Origin: Nonomuraea sediminis
Lineage (GTDB): Bacteria > Actinomycetota > Actinomycetes > Streptosporangiales > Streptosporangiaceae
Assembly (NCBI RefSeq): GCF_018531495.1
Contig: NZ_JAHDTI010000004.1
Coordinates: forward strand, 620,001-684,000
Reading direction: 5' to 3'
Length of the DNA stretch: 64,000 bases
A model generated the notes under the pieces. It did not search any database. It saw nothing but the letters and a program-made list of their open reading frames with translations, and was not told the DNA's origin. A program made the position numbers and the translations under genes. How positions within the stretch are numbered: the stretch's first letter is position 1; the number at the start of each line of letters is the position of its first letter. Of the stretch, positions 45,022-55,166 are shown one piece after another.

Positions 45022-45067
45022 GGTGATAATCATCACTATGAAACGTGCGGGAATGAAAACCGTTTCC
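45022..45067. promoter_or_regulatory. Candidate Zur boxes between MFS and L31 genes
   Basis: TGATAATCATCACTA (about 45023-45037) matches 12 of 15 positions of the palindromic form TGATAATCATTATCA, and TGAAAACCGTTTCCG (about 45053-45067) has the TGAAAA...TTTC layout of actinobacterial zinc-uptake-regulator sites. Zinc-independent L31 genes are known Zur targets, so the placement fits. Confidence 0.5.
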
Positions 45068-45084
45068 GAATGGTTGCAGGGGCC

Positions 45085-45330
45085 ATGAAGAAGAACCTGC
45101 ACCCCGAGTACCGGCCCGTGGTCTTCCGCGACCCCAGCGCGGACTTCGCGTTCCTCACGCGTTCCACGAGGACGAGCGACAAGACGATCGTGTGGACCGA
45201 CGGCAGGACGTACCCCGTCGTGGACGTGGACGTCTCCTCCGAGAGCCACCCCTTCTACACCGGCCGCGGACGCGTCCTCGACACCGAGGGCCGCGTCGAG
45301 CGCTTCAACCAGCGCTACGGCAGGAAGTGA
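45085..45330 (+). CDS. rpmE2: 50S ribosomal protein L31 type B (zinc-independent)
   Basis: 81 residues from ATG 45085 (MKKNLHPEYRPVVFRDPSADF), the conserved start; an upstream in-frame start at 45070 adds five residues. Typical L31 B sequence: FLTRSTRTSDKTIVWTDGRTYPVVDVDVSSESHPFYTG. The Cys pairs of zinc-binding L31 are absent. This paralogue replaces the zinc form in ribosomes when zinc is scarce, releasing zinc. Confidence 0.95.
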   Translation: MKKNLHPEYRPVVFRDPSADFAFLTRSTRTSDKTIVWTDGRTYPVVDVDVSSESHPFYTGRGRVLDTEGRVERFNQRYGRK

Positions 45331-45338
45331 TCGGCCGG

Positions 45339-45578
45339 TCAGGCCGTGGCGATGGCGAGCACCAGCAAGGCGATCGCGATAACCACGGCCAGGCCGATAA
45401 CCCACATCCGATGGCGGGCCCACGTCAGCAGGCGCTCCCCGCTGGCTTTCAGGGCCGGCTCACCACCGGACTCGATCATGTTGATCGCCGCGATCCGCCT
45501 GGCGAAATCGGGGTCCTCCATCGCCAAGCCATGCTCGATGTCCGCGAGTGTGCGGCGCTCCTTCCCAGAGAGACTCAT
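45339..45578 (-). CDS. DUF3040-type small membrane protein
   Basis: 79 residues. MSLSGKERRTLADIEHGLAMEDPDFARRI is the typical DUF3040 N terminus, followed by one or two hydrophobic segments (WVIGLAVVIAIALLVLAIAT). Actinobacteria-specific family of unknown function. It ends 8 bases from the convergent L31 gene. Confidence 0.85.
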   Translation of the reverse strand: MSLSGKERRTLADIEHGLAMEDPDFARRIAAINMIESGGEPALKASGERLLTWARHRMWVIGLAVVIAIALLVLAIATA

Positions 45579-45718
45579 ATCTGCTCACCATCGCTTCCAC
45601 GCCGGTGTGGAGCATGTACCCATCGGTAACCCCGGGCATGCCCTTTTCACGGTACCCCTGGTAAAGGCCGCCTTCAAAGGGCTAACGGCCGCATGCCCTG
45701 CCACGCAAGGCAATCAGG

Positions 45719-45946
45719 TCAACGCCGCCTGAGGACGACAAGATCGATCGCCGCGATCACGGCCACCGCCCCGGCGATCGCCGCCTCCCAGACCCACACC
45801 GCCTGCCCTGTCACCGCCAGCCGCTTGACGCAGAACACGACGGCGGCCACGGCGGCGACCAGCGCGATCACGGACAGGATCCGCCGGGCGCGCACCGGGC
45901 TGCGCGCGCTCAGCGGCTCCGTGCCCTCACGGTGACGTAGCCACAC
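45719..45946 (-). CDS. Small membrane protein (DUF6343-like)
   Basis: 75 residues with the N-terminal phrase GTEPLSARSPVRARRILS, similar to a small actinobacterial membrane-protein family, and two hydrophobic segments (VIALVAAVAAVVFCVKRL; AAIAGAVAVIAAIDLVVL) ending RRR. Function unknown. Confidence 0.65.
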   Translation of the reverse strand: MWLRHREGTEPLSARSPVRARRILSVIALVAAVAAVVFCVKRLAVTGQAVWVWEAAIAGAVAVIAAIDLVVLRRR

Positions 45947-45956
45947 GATCGGCCCC

Positions 45957-46655
45957 TCAGGCCAGGCACCTCAGCGCGGAGGCGATGTGCGGGTCGAGCC
46001 CCGGCTTGGGACGGCCCACGGTGGCCGCCACGAACTCCGGGTAGGACAGTTCCGCCTCCACCCCGTCGGCGTCCACCCACAGCGAGTCCGCCAGGTCCTC
46101 CACCTGCGCCTTGCTGTCGGACTCCCGCAGCGCGAAGCGGCCCACGGCCACCCGCCACGCGAGGCGGGCGTCGGCCTCCTCCTCGCTCACCGGCGCGCCC
46201 ACGTCGTCGGCGTGGGTGGCGTACTCGGAGTCGTAGTGGAAGGTCTGCAGACCCACCGGGTACGGCCCGGCCATGGTGTCGAGCGTTCCGTCCCCGCCGC
46301 GCTCGCGCATCCTGGCCCGCGTATCGGCGTTCTTCGTGCGCCACTCCTCGAGCACCTGGTCCACGGGGACGTCGCGGCGCTGCCGTACCGTCCACTCGTT
46401 GAAGTCGTTGAACCCGGTGATGCCCTCGTCGCGGGCCACGCGTTCCATCACCTGCTGGACGTCGCCGTCCAGGCAGGCCTGGTTGTACAGCTCCTCGCCG
46501 GCCAGGTGGCCGAGCACGTCGCGCACCGACCATCCGGCGCACCGCGAGGGCCGGTTCCAGCCCTCCTCGTCCAGGGACGAGAAGAAGGCATCCAGTCGAG
46601 CCGCCTCGGCATCGAAGATGTCGAACGGGTCGAACTGTCTCAGCAGGTCGTCCAT
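45957..46655 (-). CDS. DinB-like/maleylpyruvate isomerase N-terminal family protein
   Basis: 232 residues. The N-terminal half fits the TIGR03083-type four-helix fold: LDAFFSSLDEEGWNRPSRCAGWSVRDVLGHLAGEELYNQ, where the His of LGHLAGEE is a metal ligand, and YDSEYATHADDVGAPV supplies another His. Such proteins are mycothiol- or bacillithiol-dependent transferases or of unknown role. The start is 10 bases after the acetyl-CoA synthetase stop, same strand. Confidence 0.8.
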   Translation of the reverse strand: MDDLLRQFDPFDIFDAEAARLDAFFSSLDEEGWNRPSRCAGWSVRDVLGHLAGEELYNQACLDGDVQQVMERVARDEGITGFNDFNEWTVRQRRDVPVDQVLEEWRTKNADTRARMRERGGDGTLDTMAGPYPVGLQTFHYDSEYATHADDVGAPVSEEEADARLAWRVAVGRFALRESDSKAQVEDLADSLWVDADGVEAELSYPEFVAATVGRPKPGLDPHIASALRCLA

Positions 46656-46664
46656 ACTGTGGGG

Positions 46665-48548
<1,884 letters not shown>

Positions 48549-48621
48549 GGTCCCCCCAAGGTTGGAAATTTCGCTGCATCCACCCTGGGCGGGAGAGATT
48601 GACGGCCGATGGACGGCCGGT

Positions 48622-48960
48622 CTACCGGCCGTCGATGGAGATCGCGGTGCCGCTGAGCAGCCACACCAGCGCCAGCGTGGCCAGCACGCAGACGACGATC
48701 ACGAGCCAGCCGAGCAGGATCGCGCCGAGCGCCATGCCCCTGCCGTCGGCGCCGAGCCGCTTGGCGCGGTATCGCGCGACGTGCCCGGTGACGATCCCGG
48801 CGATGGCGCTCAGGACGGCGAGAGCGACGAAGACCGGCGGGTTCATCCAGGCGATGCCGGTGAAGAAGCAGCCGAGGGCGGCCACGCCGAATCCCGCGAA
48901 ACCCACGGCCAGCCTGGCCGGAGTGTTCCTGCTCGGCGCGTCCCGCACGGTCGTCGTCAT
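48622..48960 (-). CDS. DUF4190-like membrane protein
   Basis: 112 residues with three hydrophobic segments (LAVGFAGFGVAALGCFFTG; PVFVALAVLSAIAGIVTGHVA; ALGAILLGWLVIVVCVLATLAL). The phrase GIVTGHVARYRAKRLGADGRGMALGAILLGW is characteristic of DUF4190 proteins, usually of unknown function. It lies 73 bases downstream of the acetyl-CoA synthetase start and is transcribed in the same direction. Confidence 0.78.
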   Translation of the reverse strand: MTTTVRDAPSRNTPARLAVGFAGFGVAALGCFFTGIAWMNPPVFVALAVLSAIAGIVTGHVARYRAKRLGADGRGMALGAILLGWLVIVVCVLATLALVWLLSGTAISIDGR

Positions 48961-49049
48961 CTTCGCCCCCTTCGGGTCATCCGGAGAATCCTACAGATAA
49001 CGGGACGATTAAGCTGCAATTGCACGAAAATATCCCAAAGAGGACAGCC

Positions 49050-49086
49050 GGAGAGCCCGGCCCCGAGGGTGGGGACCGGGCTCTCC
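49050..49086 (-). terminator. Terminator hairpin of the secreted-protein gene
   Basis: GGAGAGCCCGGCCCC (49050-49064) pairs with GGGGACCGGGCTCTCC (49071-49086) with one bulged base and a 6-base loop. It lies 16 bases after the stop of the leftward gene at 49102. There is no clear U-tract, as is common in high-GC bacteria. Confidence 0.8.
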
Positions 49087-49101
49087 TACGTGCCTATCGG
49101 C

Positions 49102-49830
49102 TTACCACCAGTGGCGGTAGACCTTGACGTACTCCGTGCGGCTCTCGGAACCGCTGAGCTCGTCGGAACCATCGAACACGGCCTTGAACTGGCCGCTCCT
49201 CCAGGCGCGGGTCTCGGCGTTGAACTTGCCGCCCCAGCGGGTCTTGCTGGAGGCGACCCACTTCCAGCCGCTCGAGCCGTTGGCCTGGTAGTAGATGTTG
49301 ACCTTCTCGCCGCGGGCGCCCTCCCAGCCGTCGTCGTTGACCTGCAGACGGCCGGAGAACTCGATGGTGCGACCCTTGCGGACGCGGTCGGGGTCGGCGC
49401 TGAACCGCACGATGCGGGTGTCGGCCTTGCCCTGCTTGACCTCGACGGAGAAGTACGCCGAGTCACTGGCGACCTGCTTGCCGTCCTTGTCGAACGCCGC
49501 AGCCGTGGCCTTCCACTTACCGGCCGGGTCGTTGGCGTTGAAGGGGACGGAGAAGCGCCAGCTGTCCAACTGCTGGACATCCTTGGCACGCAGGGTGCGC
49601 GCGCCCTCGGGCACCACGCTGAGCGTGACCTTCTGGACGTCCGGGCTGGCGTCGACCTTGAAGTAGGCCGTCGTCTCGTCATCGCCCCCGACCACGACCG
49701 GGTTGGGTGAGATGTCCCTGATCTCGATGATCGAGGCCTTCTTGGCCTGAGCGGAGGCAGCGCCACCACCAGATACCAGCATGGCCCCGCCCACCAGGGC
49801 AGAGATGATTCCTACAGCGATTTTTCTCAT
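49102..49830 (-). CDS. Secreted beta-sandwich protein of unknown function
   Basis: 242 residues. A signal peptide (RKIAVGIISALVGGAMLVSGGGAASA) is followed by two Ig-like beta domains: about 33-125 (IEIRDISPNPVVVGGDDETTAYFKV...SVEVKQG) and about 130-240 (RIVRFSADPDRVRKGRTIEFSGRLQVND...EYVKVYRHWW). The second resembles adhesion or binding modules of actinomycete exported proteins. No catalytic residues recognised. The leader contains a stable hairpin at 49859-49885. Confidence 0.72.
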   Translation of the reverse strand: MRKIAVGIISALVGGAMLVSGGGAASAQAKKASIIEIRDISPNPVVVGGDDETTAYFKVDASPDVQKVTLSVVPEGARTLRAKDVQQLDSWRFSVPFNANDPAGKWKATAAAFDKDGKQVASDSAYFSVEVKQGKADTRIVRFSADPDRVRKGRTIEFSGRLQVNDDGWEGARGEKVNIYYQANGSSGWKWVASSKTRWGGKFNAETRAWRSGQFKAVFDGSDELSGSESRTEYVKVYRHWW

Positions 49831-49858
49831 GAGGGTGCTGATTCCTCTCCCCGTGACT

Positions 49859-49885
49859 GGAGTCGGCTTCGGGATGGCCGACTCC
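49859..49885 (-). other. Hairpin in the leader of the secreted-protein gene
   Basis: A perfect 9-base inverted repeat GGAGTCGGC (49859-49867) and GCCGACTCC (49877-49885) with a 9-base loop, 29 bases before the ATG at 49830. It may control mRNA stability or translation; no known riboswitch was recognised. Confidence 0.5.
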
Positions 49886-50015
49886 CTCTACTACTTAGAG
49901 GCACTTAATGGGGAAAAGGTTGGCTAAAGTTACGAGAAATATTTGATCACGGCGTCGACCAGGGGGTTTCCGAGAAATCCGCTTTGGGATGACGTGACCT
50001 ACTACAGTCTGGCGC

Positions 50016-50888
50016 ATGACCGACGTCTACACGCTCGGCGAGGCGCTGGGGGTGGTCTCCAGCGGCCGGGTCCGGCACGAGTGCGAGGCCCGCCTGGACG
50101 TCTGCGGGCCGGAGTTCACGCTGGCAGTGGCCCTGGCGCGGCTCAGGCACCGGGTGGCCTACCTCGGCAAGGTGGGCAGCGACGAGCTGGGCGCGCGGGT
50201 GCTCACGATCCTGCGCGGCGAGGGTGTCGACATCGCGGACATGCGGGTCACCGAGGGCGCCCAGACCGGGTTGCTGCTGCGGGAATCGCGGCTGGGGCGT
50301 CCGGAAAGGTTGACTCACTACCGGAACGGATCGGCCGGATCCCGCCTCAGCCCCGGGAACGTTCCCATCGACCGGATCGGCGCCGCCAAGATCCTGCACG
50401 TGTCGGGCGTCACCGCGGCGCTCAGCAGGGACGCGCTCGAGGCCGTCCGCTCGGCCGTCTCGGCGGCCAGGACGGCCGAGGTGATCATCTCCTTCGCCGT
50501 GGACTACCGGCCGGAGCTGTGGGCCTCGGTCAGGGAGGCCGAGGAGGTGCTCGGCGAGCTGGCCTGCGCCTCGCACCTGCTCTTCCTCGGGCAGGAGGAG
50601 CTCGACCTGGTCAAGCCCGCGCTCACGGCCGAGCGCGAGGTGGTCGTCAACCGCGGCCAGAAGGGGGCCAGCGTCCGGGCCGATCGGATGCGCTACGACC
50701 AGCCCTCGCTCCAGGTACCCGTCGTCGACACGGCGGGCGGCCAGGACGCCTTCGTGGCCGGGTACATCAGCGCCGCCCTCGACGGCCTGACGCCCCAGGA
50801 GCGCCTCCACCGCGGCGCCCTCCTCGGCGCGGCCGCCGTCTCCAGCGCCAGCGACTGGCAGGGCCTGCCCACCCGCGCCGACCTCTGA
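50016..50888 (+). CDS. PfkB-family sugar kinase with atypical GGQD anion hole
   Basis: 290 residues; ATG at 50016, preceded by a possible TACAGT -10 box about 8 bases away (leaderless or nearly so). Family motifs: DVYTLGEALGVV at the N terminus, GGPEF-like CGPEFTLAVALARLRHRVAYLGKVGSDELGARV, and C-terminal VVDTAGGQDAFVAGYISA. The last normally reads DTTGAGDAF; here the Gly-Ala-Gly before the catalytic Asp is Gly-Gly-Gln, while the Asp is kept. It resembles 2-keto-3-deoxygluconate kinases. It converges on the glucanase gene and may act in sugar metabolism of that locus, which is uncertain. Confidence 0.8.
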   Translation: MTDVYTLGEALGVVSSGRVRHECEARLDVCGPEFTLAVALARLRHRVAYLGKVGSDELGARVLTILRGEGVDIADMRVTEGAQTGLLLRESRLGRPERLTHYRNGSAGSRLSPGNVPIDRIGAAKILHVSGVTAALSRDALEAVRSAVSAARTAEVIISFAVDYRPELWASVREAEEVLGELACASHLLFLGQEELDLVKPALTAEREVVVNRGQKGASVRADRMRYDQPSLQVPVVDTAGGQDAFVAGYISAALDGLTPQERLHRGALLGAAAVSSASDWQGLPTRADL

Positions 50889-50891
50889 CCC

Positions 50892-50921
50892 CGCCGCCGG
50901 TGGCCCGGGAGCCACCGGCGG
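50892..50921. terminator. Bidirectional terminator between kinase and glucanase genes
   Basis: CCGCCGGTGGC (50894-50904) pairs with GCCACCGGCGG (50911-50921) around a 6-base loop, filling the 44-base gap between the two convergent genes. No U-tract. Confidence 0.8.
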
Positions 50922-50932
50922 GCGGGCGGCCG

Positions 50933-53851
50933 TCACGGGTTGACGGTGAGGGTGAAGGTCGAGGTCGTGTTACGGATGTTCACCGCGTTGTTCGCCAGCT
51001 TCAGCGTGTTGAACGTCGCCGAGCCGACCGCAGGACCCTGGTCGGGCTCGGGCAGCTCGTTGGCCCAGATGGCGAAGCCGGACTTGGCGTCGAAGGCGTC
51101 ACCGCTGCGCTGCGCGCCCGAGATCGACACGTTGGTCAGGACCGTGTCCTTGACCGGGTTCTGCGGCTGGCCGCCGACGTAGTTGGTCTGGAACATGATG
51201 CCGTGGTAGGTCGGGTCGACGATGTCCAGGTTGTTGACCCGGATGCCCTGGAACACCTTGGAGGCGGAGAAGAGCCACATCGCGGGGAAGGTCTGCTGCC
51301 CCCAGAAGTGGCCGCCGTCCCTGACCAGCGTGATGCCGTCGAACGTGGTCGGCGGGGAGGCGCCGAAGCCGTTCATCGGGATCCCGAAGTCCAGCGAGCT
51401 GATCGTGACCCCGGAGTAGACCAGCGTGTCGGCCACGTAGATGTTGCGGAAGGTGTTGCCGTAGCCGCCGTAGACGGCCACGCCCGCGGCCCGCCAGGTC
51501 AGCAGCGAGGTCAGGTTCTCGAAGACGTTGTCGTGCTGCTCGCCGGGGTTGTTGTCGATGGCCGAGAACAGCGCGAAGCTGTCGTCGCCGGTGGAGCGCG
51601 CCTCGACGTTGGTGACAAGGTTTCCCGTGCTGCCGTTGGTCATGTTGATGCCGTCGGCGAACGTGTCGCGGATCCGCGAGTTCCTGATCGTGGTGTTGTC
51701 GGTGTTGGTGCCCCAGAACATGCAGACGAAGTGCTCGATCCACACGTCGTCGATCACCATGTTGGCCACGTTGGAGAAGTCGAAGACCTTCCCCGGCCCG
51801 TCGATGCGGGAGGTGTAGTTGCCGAACACGGCGAACCCGGCGTAGGTGGAGCCGTTCGCCGACGACTCCGTGCGGAACCCGACGTCGGTGTTCTCCTGGC
51901 CGGCCGGCGCGAAGAAGCGGGTGTACCACGGCCCGGCTCCCACGATCCTGACCGCCTTGCCGTACACCTGGAGCTTGCTCGACAGCTGGTAGTCGCCGGT
52001 GGGCAGGTAGACGCCGACCAGGGACGAGTCCTGCCGGGCCCTGTCGAGCGCGTTCTGCACGTCCTGCTGGCTGAACCCGGCGGGTACGGCATAGCGCGAC
52101 GGATCCGGGTTGGCCGCGGCCGTCGCCTGCTCCAGGTTGACGAAGTCGATCGTGTACGTGGCGCCGTTGGCCGGGTCCTTCTGCAGGCGGATCCTGCTGC
52201 CCTTCGGGACCGTGGTGCCGAGCAGCACGCTCGCCTCGTCGTAGATGTGCCGGGCCGGGCCCGAGCCGGGGGAGTTGTTCGGGCTCGCCTCGGGGCCGTA
52301 GAGCCAGGCGTAGCGCGAGGTCAGGTTGATCGCCTTGAGGAAGGTGCCGTCGACGTAGATGTTGAGCGAGGTCGAGTCGTTGCCGTCGGGCACGGAGAAT
52401 CTGGTGACCAGCGTGTTCGTGCTGGCCCTGGTGGTGAACTCGACGTAGGCGCCGGTCGTGCCGAGCGTCACCGCCCTGCGGCCCGAGGCCTCGCCGCCGA
52501 GGTCGCCGACGGTCCTGTTCGGGCCGACGCGGGTCGCGCCGCCGCCGATCGTGGCGTCCTCCGCCTCGTACATGTCGTAGGGCAGGTGCGCGCCGCGGCC
52601 GACGAACAGCGGCTGGGTGGCGGTGTTGTTGACGCGCTGGGCGGGCAGCTCTGCCGGGTCGTCGGCCAGCACGGTCCTGACGGTGTAGTTGCCGTTGGCC
52701 GCGGTCCACGTGCCCAGGCCGGCCGCCGCCGACGTGGCGCCCGGGGCGAGGGCGCCGCTCACGGACCCGGTCGCCGTTTTCACGACATTTCCGGAAGAGT
52801 CGGTGAGGGTGAGCGTGATCCCGTGCGAGCCGCCCGACGTGGCGACCGTGCCCTGGTTCCTGATGGCGACCGAGAACGTCACGGTGTCGCCCTGGGACGG
52901 GTTTCCCGGCGCCCACGAGGTCACGGGCACGATGTCGGCCGTCTGGGGCGGCGGGACCGCCTTGCCGTACACCTCGAACTCGGCGACCTGCCCGCCGGGC
53001 GCGCCGGAGTTGGCGGTGATGCGCAGCTGCACGTCGGCCACGCGCGCGGTGACCGGGATCGTCACGGTGTTCCCCGAGGCCGGGTCGAAGGTGTAGGTGG
53101 TGGCGGCGACCAGGCCGGTGAAGGAGGAGGCGCTCTCCTCCCGTCCGAGCACCTGGATGGTCTGGGTGCGCCGCGCCCAGATCGGGTCGGGGTTGAGCTT
53201 GAGCACGACCGAGGTGAGGTCGGCGTTCCCGCCGAGCTGGACGGTCAGCGTGTTCGGGTAGGCCCCGCCCTCCCAGTAGGTCTGGACGTTCCCGTCGTCG
53301 GCGTTGGCCGCCACGTAGGTCTGGTTGTGCGAGGACTCGGTCATCGCCTTGCCGAGCGCCAGGTTCGTGCCCGGGTTGGAGCCGGCAGTGCCGTACACCT
53401 CGAACTCGGAGAGCTGGCCCGCGGGCCAGCCGGTGTTGGCGGTGATCTGCAGGCGGAGGAAGCGCGCGCTGCCGCTGAGGGTGATCGTCGCGGCAGGGTC
53501 GAAGGTGTAGGTCGCCGACGCCACGAGCGTCGCGAAGCTCGACCCGTCCGTGCTGCCCTGCACCGTGAGGGTCTGCGTACGGCTCGGCCACCCGGAGGGC
53601 AGCTTGAGCACCAGCCGGTCCACGGCGGCCACCGAGCCCAGGTCCACCTGGACCCACTGGGGCAGCGCGTTGTTGGCCGACTCCCAGTAGGTGGCCTGGT
53701 TCCCGTCGGTGACGTTGGCGGCCCGGTAGACGTCGGTGAAGCTGCTGGCGGAGGCGGCCTTTCCTGCCGCGAGGTTGGGCGGGTCGGCCGCCATGGCCGG
53801 TGTGGCGAGTAATCCGAGTACCAACGCAAGGGCGGCTAAGACGGCTCTCAT
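50933..53851 (-). CDS. Secreted modular beta-helix glycosidase (GH87-like alpha-1,3-glucanase/mycodextranase)
   Basis: 972 residues from ATG 53851 with GAAGGG upstream; signal peptide RAVLAALALVLGLLATPAMA. Modules: two discoidin/F5-8C-like domains (about 25-160 and 165-300; each ends FEVYG), a CARDB-like beta domain (about 305-415, ADIVPVTSWAPGNPSQGDTV), a CBM6-like domain (about 430-580, MYEAEDATIGGGATRVGPNR), and a C-terminal right-handed beta-helix (about 600-972). The helix contains FADGINMTNG and STGDDSFALFS, spaced like the catalytic Asp and Asp-Asp pair of GH87 enzymes. It should cut alpha-glucan outside the cell. The promoter resembles that of the sugar ABC operon. Other beta-helix hydrolases cannot be excluded. 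Confidence 0.75.
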   Translation of the reverse strand: MRAVLAALALVLGLLATPAMAADPPNLAAGKAASASSFTDVYRAANVTDGNQATYWESANNALPQWVQVDLGSVAAVDRLVLKLPSGWPSRTQTLTVQGSTDGSSFATLVASATYTFDPAATITLSGSARFLRLQITANTGWPAGQLSEFEVYGTAGSNPGTNLALGKAMTESSHNQTYVAANADDGNVQTYWEGGAYPNTLTVQLGGNADLTSVVLKLNPDPIWARRTQTIQVLGREESASSFTGLVAATTYTFDPASGNTVTIPVTARVADVQLRITANSGAPGGQVAEFEVYGKAVPPPQTADIVPVTSWAPGNPSQGDTVTFSVAIRNQGTVATSGGSHGITLTLTDSSGNVVKTATGSVSGALAPGATSAAAGLGTWTAANGNYTVRTVLADDPAELPAQRVNNTATQPLFVGRGAHLPYDMYEAEDATIGGGATRVGPNRTVGDLGGEASGRRAVTLGTTGAYVEFTTRASTNTLVTRFSVPDGNDSTSLNIYVDGTFLKAINLTSRYAWLYGPEASPNNSPGSGPARHIYDEASVLLGTTVPKGSRIRLQKDPANGATYTIDFVNLEQATAAANPDPSRYAVPAGFSQQDVQNALDRARQDSSLVGVYLPTGDYQLSSKLQVYGKAVRIVGAGPWYTRFFAPAGQENTDVGFRTESSANGSTYAGFAVFGNYTSRIDGPGKVFDFSNVANMVIDDVWIEHFVCMFWGTNTDNTTIRNSRIRDTFADGINMTNGSTGNLVTNVEARSTGDDSFALFSAIDNNPGEQHDNVFENLTSLLTWRAAGVAVYGGYGNTFRNIYVADTLVYSGVTISSLDFGIPMNGFGASPPTTFDGITLVRDGGHFWGQQTFPAMWLFSASKVFQGIRVNNLDIVDPTYHGIMFQTNYVGGQPQNPVKDTVLTNVSISGAQRSGDAFDAKSGFAIWANELPEPDQGPAVGSATFNTLKLANNAVNIRNTTSTFTLTVNP

Positions 53852-53884
53852 GGGGGAGGCCCTTCGTGTGAGGCGGATGGCCGA

Positions 53885-53936
53885 ACCATAAGTTGTCGAG
53901 CAGATCACAGCAATATTCCGACGAGATTTCGCAAAG
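53885..53936 (-). promoter_or_regulatory. Glucanase promoter with element shared with the sugar ABC operon
   Basis: Minus strand: TTGCTG (53913-53908), 17-base spacer, TATGGT (53890-53885). The sequence at and just upstream of the -35 (CTTTGCGAAATCTCGTCGG then AATATTGC, then GTGATCT downstream) matches the element before the substrate-binding-protein gene at 55085-55117, and lies 51 bases before its start codon. Confidence 0.72.
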
Positions 53937-54051
53937 AACTGACGGTCCAATGCGAGCTCATGGAAGCTTTCCTTGCAGGTCAGGCTGCCGAACAAGCGCT
54001 GTCAGACGTCAACCGCCCGTGCAAGCCGCCAAGTCGGATCGGCGTAAGCGG

Positions 54052-54082
54052 TTGCAAGCGCTTGCGCGCCCGGTCGTATAGT
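54052..54082 (+). promoter_or_regulatory. LacI-type operator and promoter of the regulator gene
   Basis: TTGCAAGCGCTTGCGC contains the perfect palindrome GCAAGCGCTTGC (54054-54065), the classical central C-G LacI/CcpA-type operator. TATAGT at 54077-54082 forms the -10, about 7 bases before the ATG at 54089, so the transcript is probably leaderless and autoregulated. Confidence 0.75.
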
Positions 54083-54088
54083 TTGCGC

Positions 54089-55072
54089 ATGACGCGACGA
54101 CTCGCAGAGGTGGCCAAGAAGGTCGGGGTGAGCGAGGCGACCGTGAGCCGCGTGCTCAACGGCAAGCCCGGGGTGTCGGAGGCCACCCGCGAGGCGGTGC
54201 TGACCGCTCTCGACGTGCTCGGCTACGAGCGCCCCACGCAGCTGCGCGGCGACAGGGCCCGGCTGGTGGGGCTGGTCCTGCCCGAGCTGCAGAACCCGAT
54301 CTTCCCCGCGTTCGCCGAGGTGGTCGGCGGTGCGCTGGCTCAGCAGGGTTTCACCAGCGTGCTGTGCACCAGGACCGTGGGCGGCGTCTCCGAGGCCGAC
54401 TACGTCGACCTGCTCCTGCAGCAGCAGGTCAGCGGCGTGGTCTTCGCCGGCGGGCTGTACGCGCAGGCCGCCGCCTCGCACGGGCACTACGAGCTGCTGC
54501 ACGAGCGCAAGCTGCCGACCGTGCTGGTCAACGCGGCCGTCGACCATCTGGACTTCCCCCAGGTCTCCTGCGACGACTCGGTCGCCGCCGAGATCGCGCT
54601 GGCCCACCTGAAGGCCCTGGGCCACGAGCGGATCGGCATGGTGCTCGGGCCCAAGGACCACATGCCGTCGCGGCGCAAGCTGGAGTGCTTCCTCGGCAAG
54701 GACGGCGACCCCGAGCTGGTCGAGCACACCATGTTCTCGCTGGAAGGCGGGCACGCGGCGGCCTCGCGCCTGGTCAGGCGGGGCGTGACCGGCGTCATCT
54801 GCGCCAGCGACCTGCTCGCGCTCGGCACGATCAGGGCCGCGAAGCGGGCGGGGCTGAGCGTCCCCGCGGACGTCTCGGTCATCGGCTTCGACGACTCCGC
54901 CCTGATGAACTGCACCGAGCCGCCGCTGACCACGGTCCGCCAGCCGATCGACGCGATGGGCAGGGCCGCCGTGGACCTGCTCGTCGCCCAGATCGACAAG
55001 GCCGTGGTGCCCGCCGACGAGCTGCTCTTCGAGCCGGAGCTGGTGGTGAGGGCCTCGACCGCCCGCGCTTAA
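54089..55072 (+). CDS. LacI-family sugar regulator
   Basis: 327 residues from ATG 54089 (MTRRLAEVAKKVGVSEATVSRVLNGKPGVSEATREAVL), the typical LacI helix-turn-helix and hinge. A periplasmic-binding-protein-like sensor follows (VGLVLPELQNPIFPAFAEVV, GVVFAGGLY, VICASDLLALGTIRAAKRAGLSVPADVSVIGFDDSALMNC, PPLTTVRQPIDAMGRAAVDLL). It should release DNA when it binds a sugar from alpha-glucan breakdown. It sits between the glucanase and ABC transporter genes, its presumed targets. Confidence 0.93.
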   Translation: MTRRLAEVAKKVGVSEATVSRVLNGKPGVSEATREAVLTALDVLGYERPTQLRGDRARLVGLVLPELQNPIFPAFAEVVGGALAQQGFTSVLCTRTVGGVSEADYVDLLLQQQVSGVVFAGGLYAQAAASHGHYELLHERKLPTVLVNAAVDHLDFPQVSCDDSVAAEIALAHLKALGHERIGMVLGPKDHMPSRRKLECFLGKDGDPELVEHTMFSLEGGHAAASRLVRRGVTGVICASDLLALGTIRAAKRAGLSVPADVSVIGFDDSALMNCTEPPLTTVRQPIDAMGRAAVDLLVAQIDKAVVPADELLFEPELVVRASTARA

Positions 55073-55084
55073 CATAGTCGTTAT

Positions 55085-55135
55085 CTTGCAATGCTCCGTC
55101 GAAATATTGCGTGATCTCGTTGGCGATCCTATGGT
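55085..55135 (+). promoter_or_regulatory. Promoter of the sugar ABC operon with shared element
   Basis: TTGCGT (55107-55112), 17-base spacer, TATGGT (55130-55135), about 30 bases before ATG 55167. The preceding CTTGCAATGCTCCGTCG then AAATATTGC, with GTGATCT following, parallels the glucanase promoter in order, spacing, -10 sequence and distance to the start codon. Confidence 0.72.
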
Positions 55136-55166
55136 GTGGGCACCTCGCATCAGAAGGGTCAGACCC

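Noticed and set aside
49831..49990. Possible riboswitch upstream of the secreted-protein gene.
   Set aside because: Only one simple hairpin is visible; conserved sequences of known actinobacterial riboswitches were not found.
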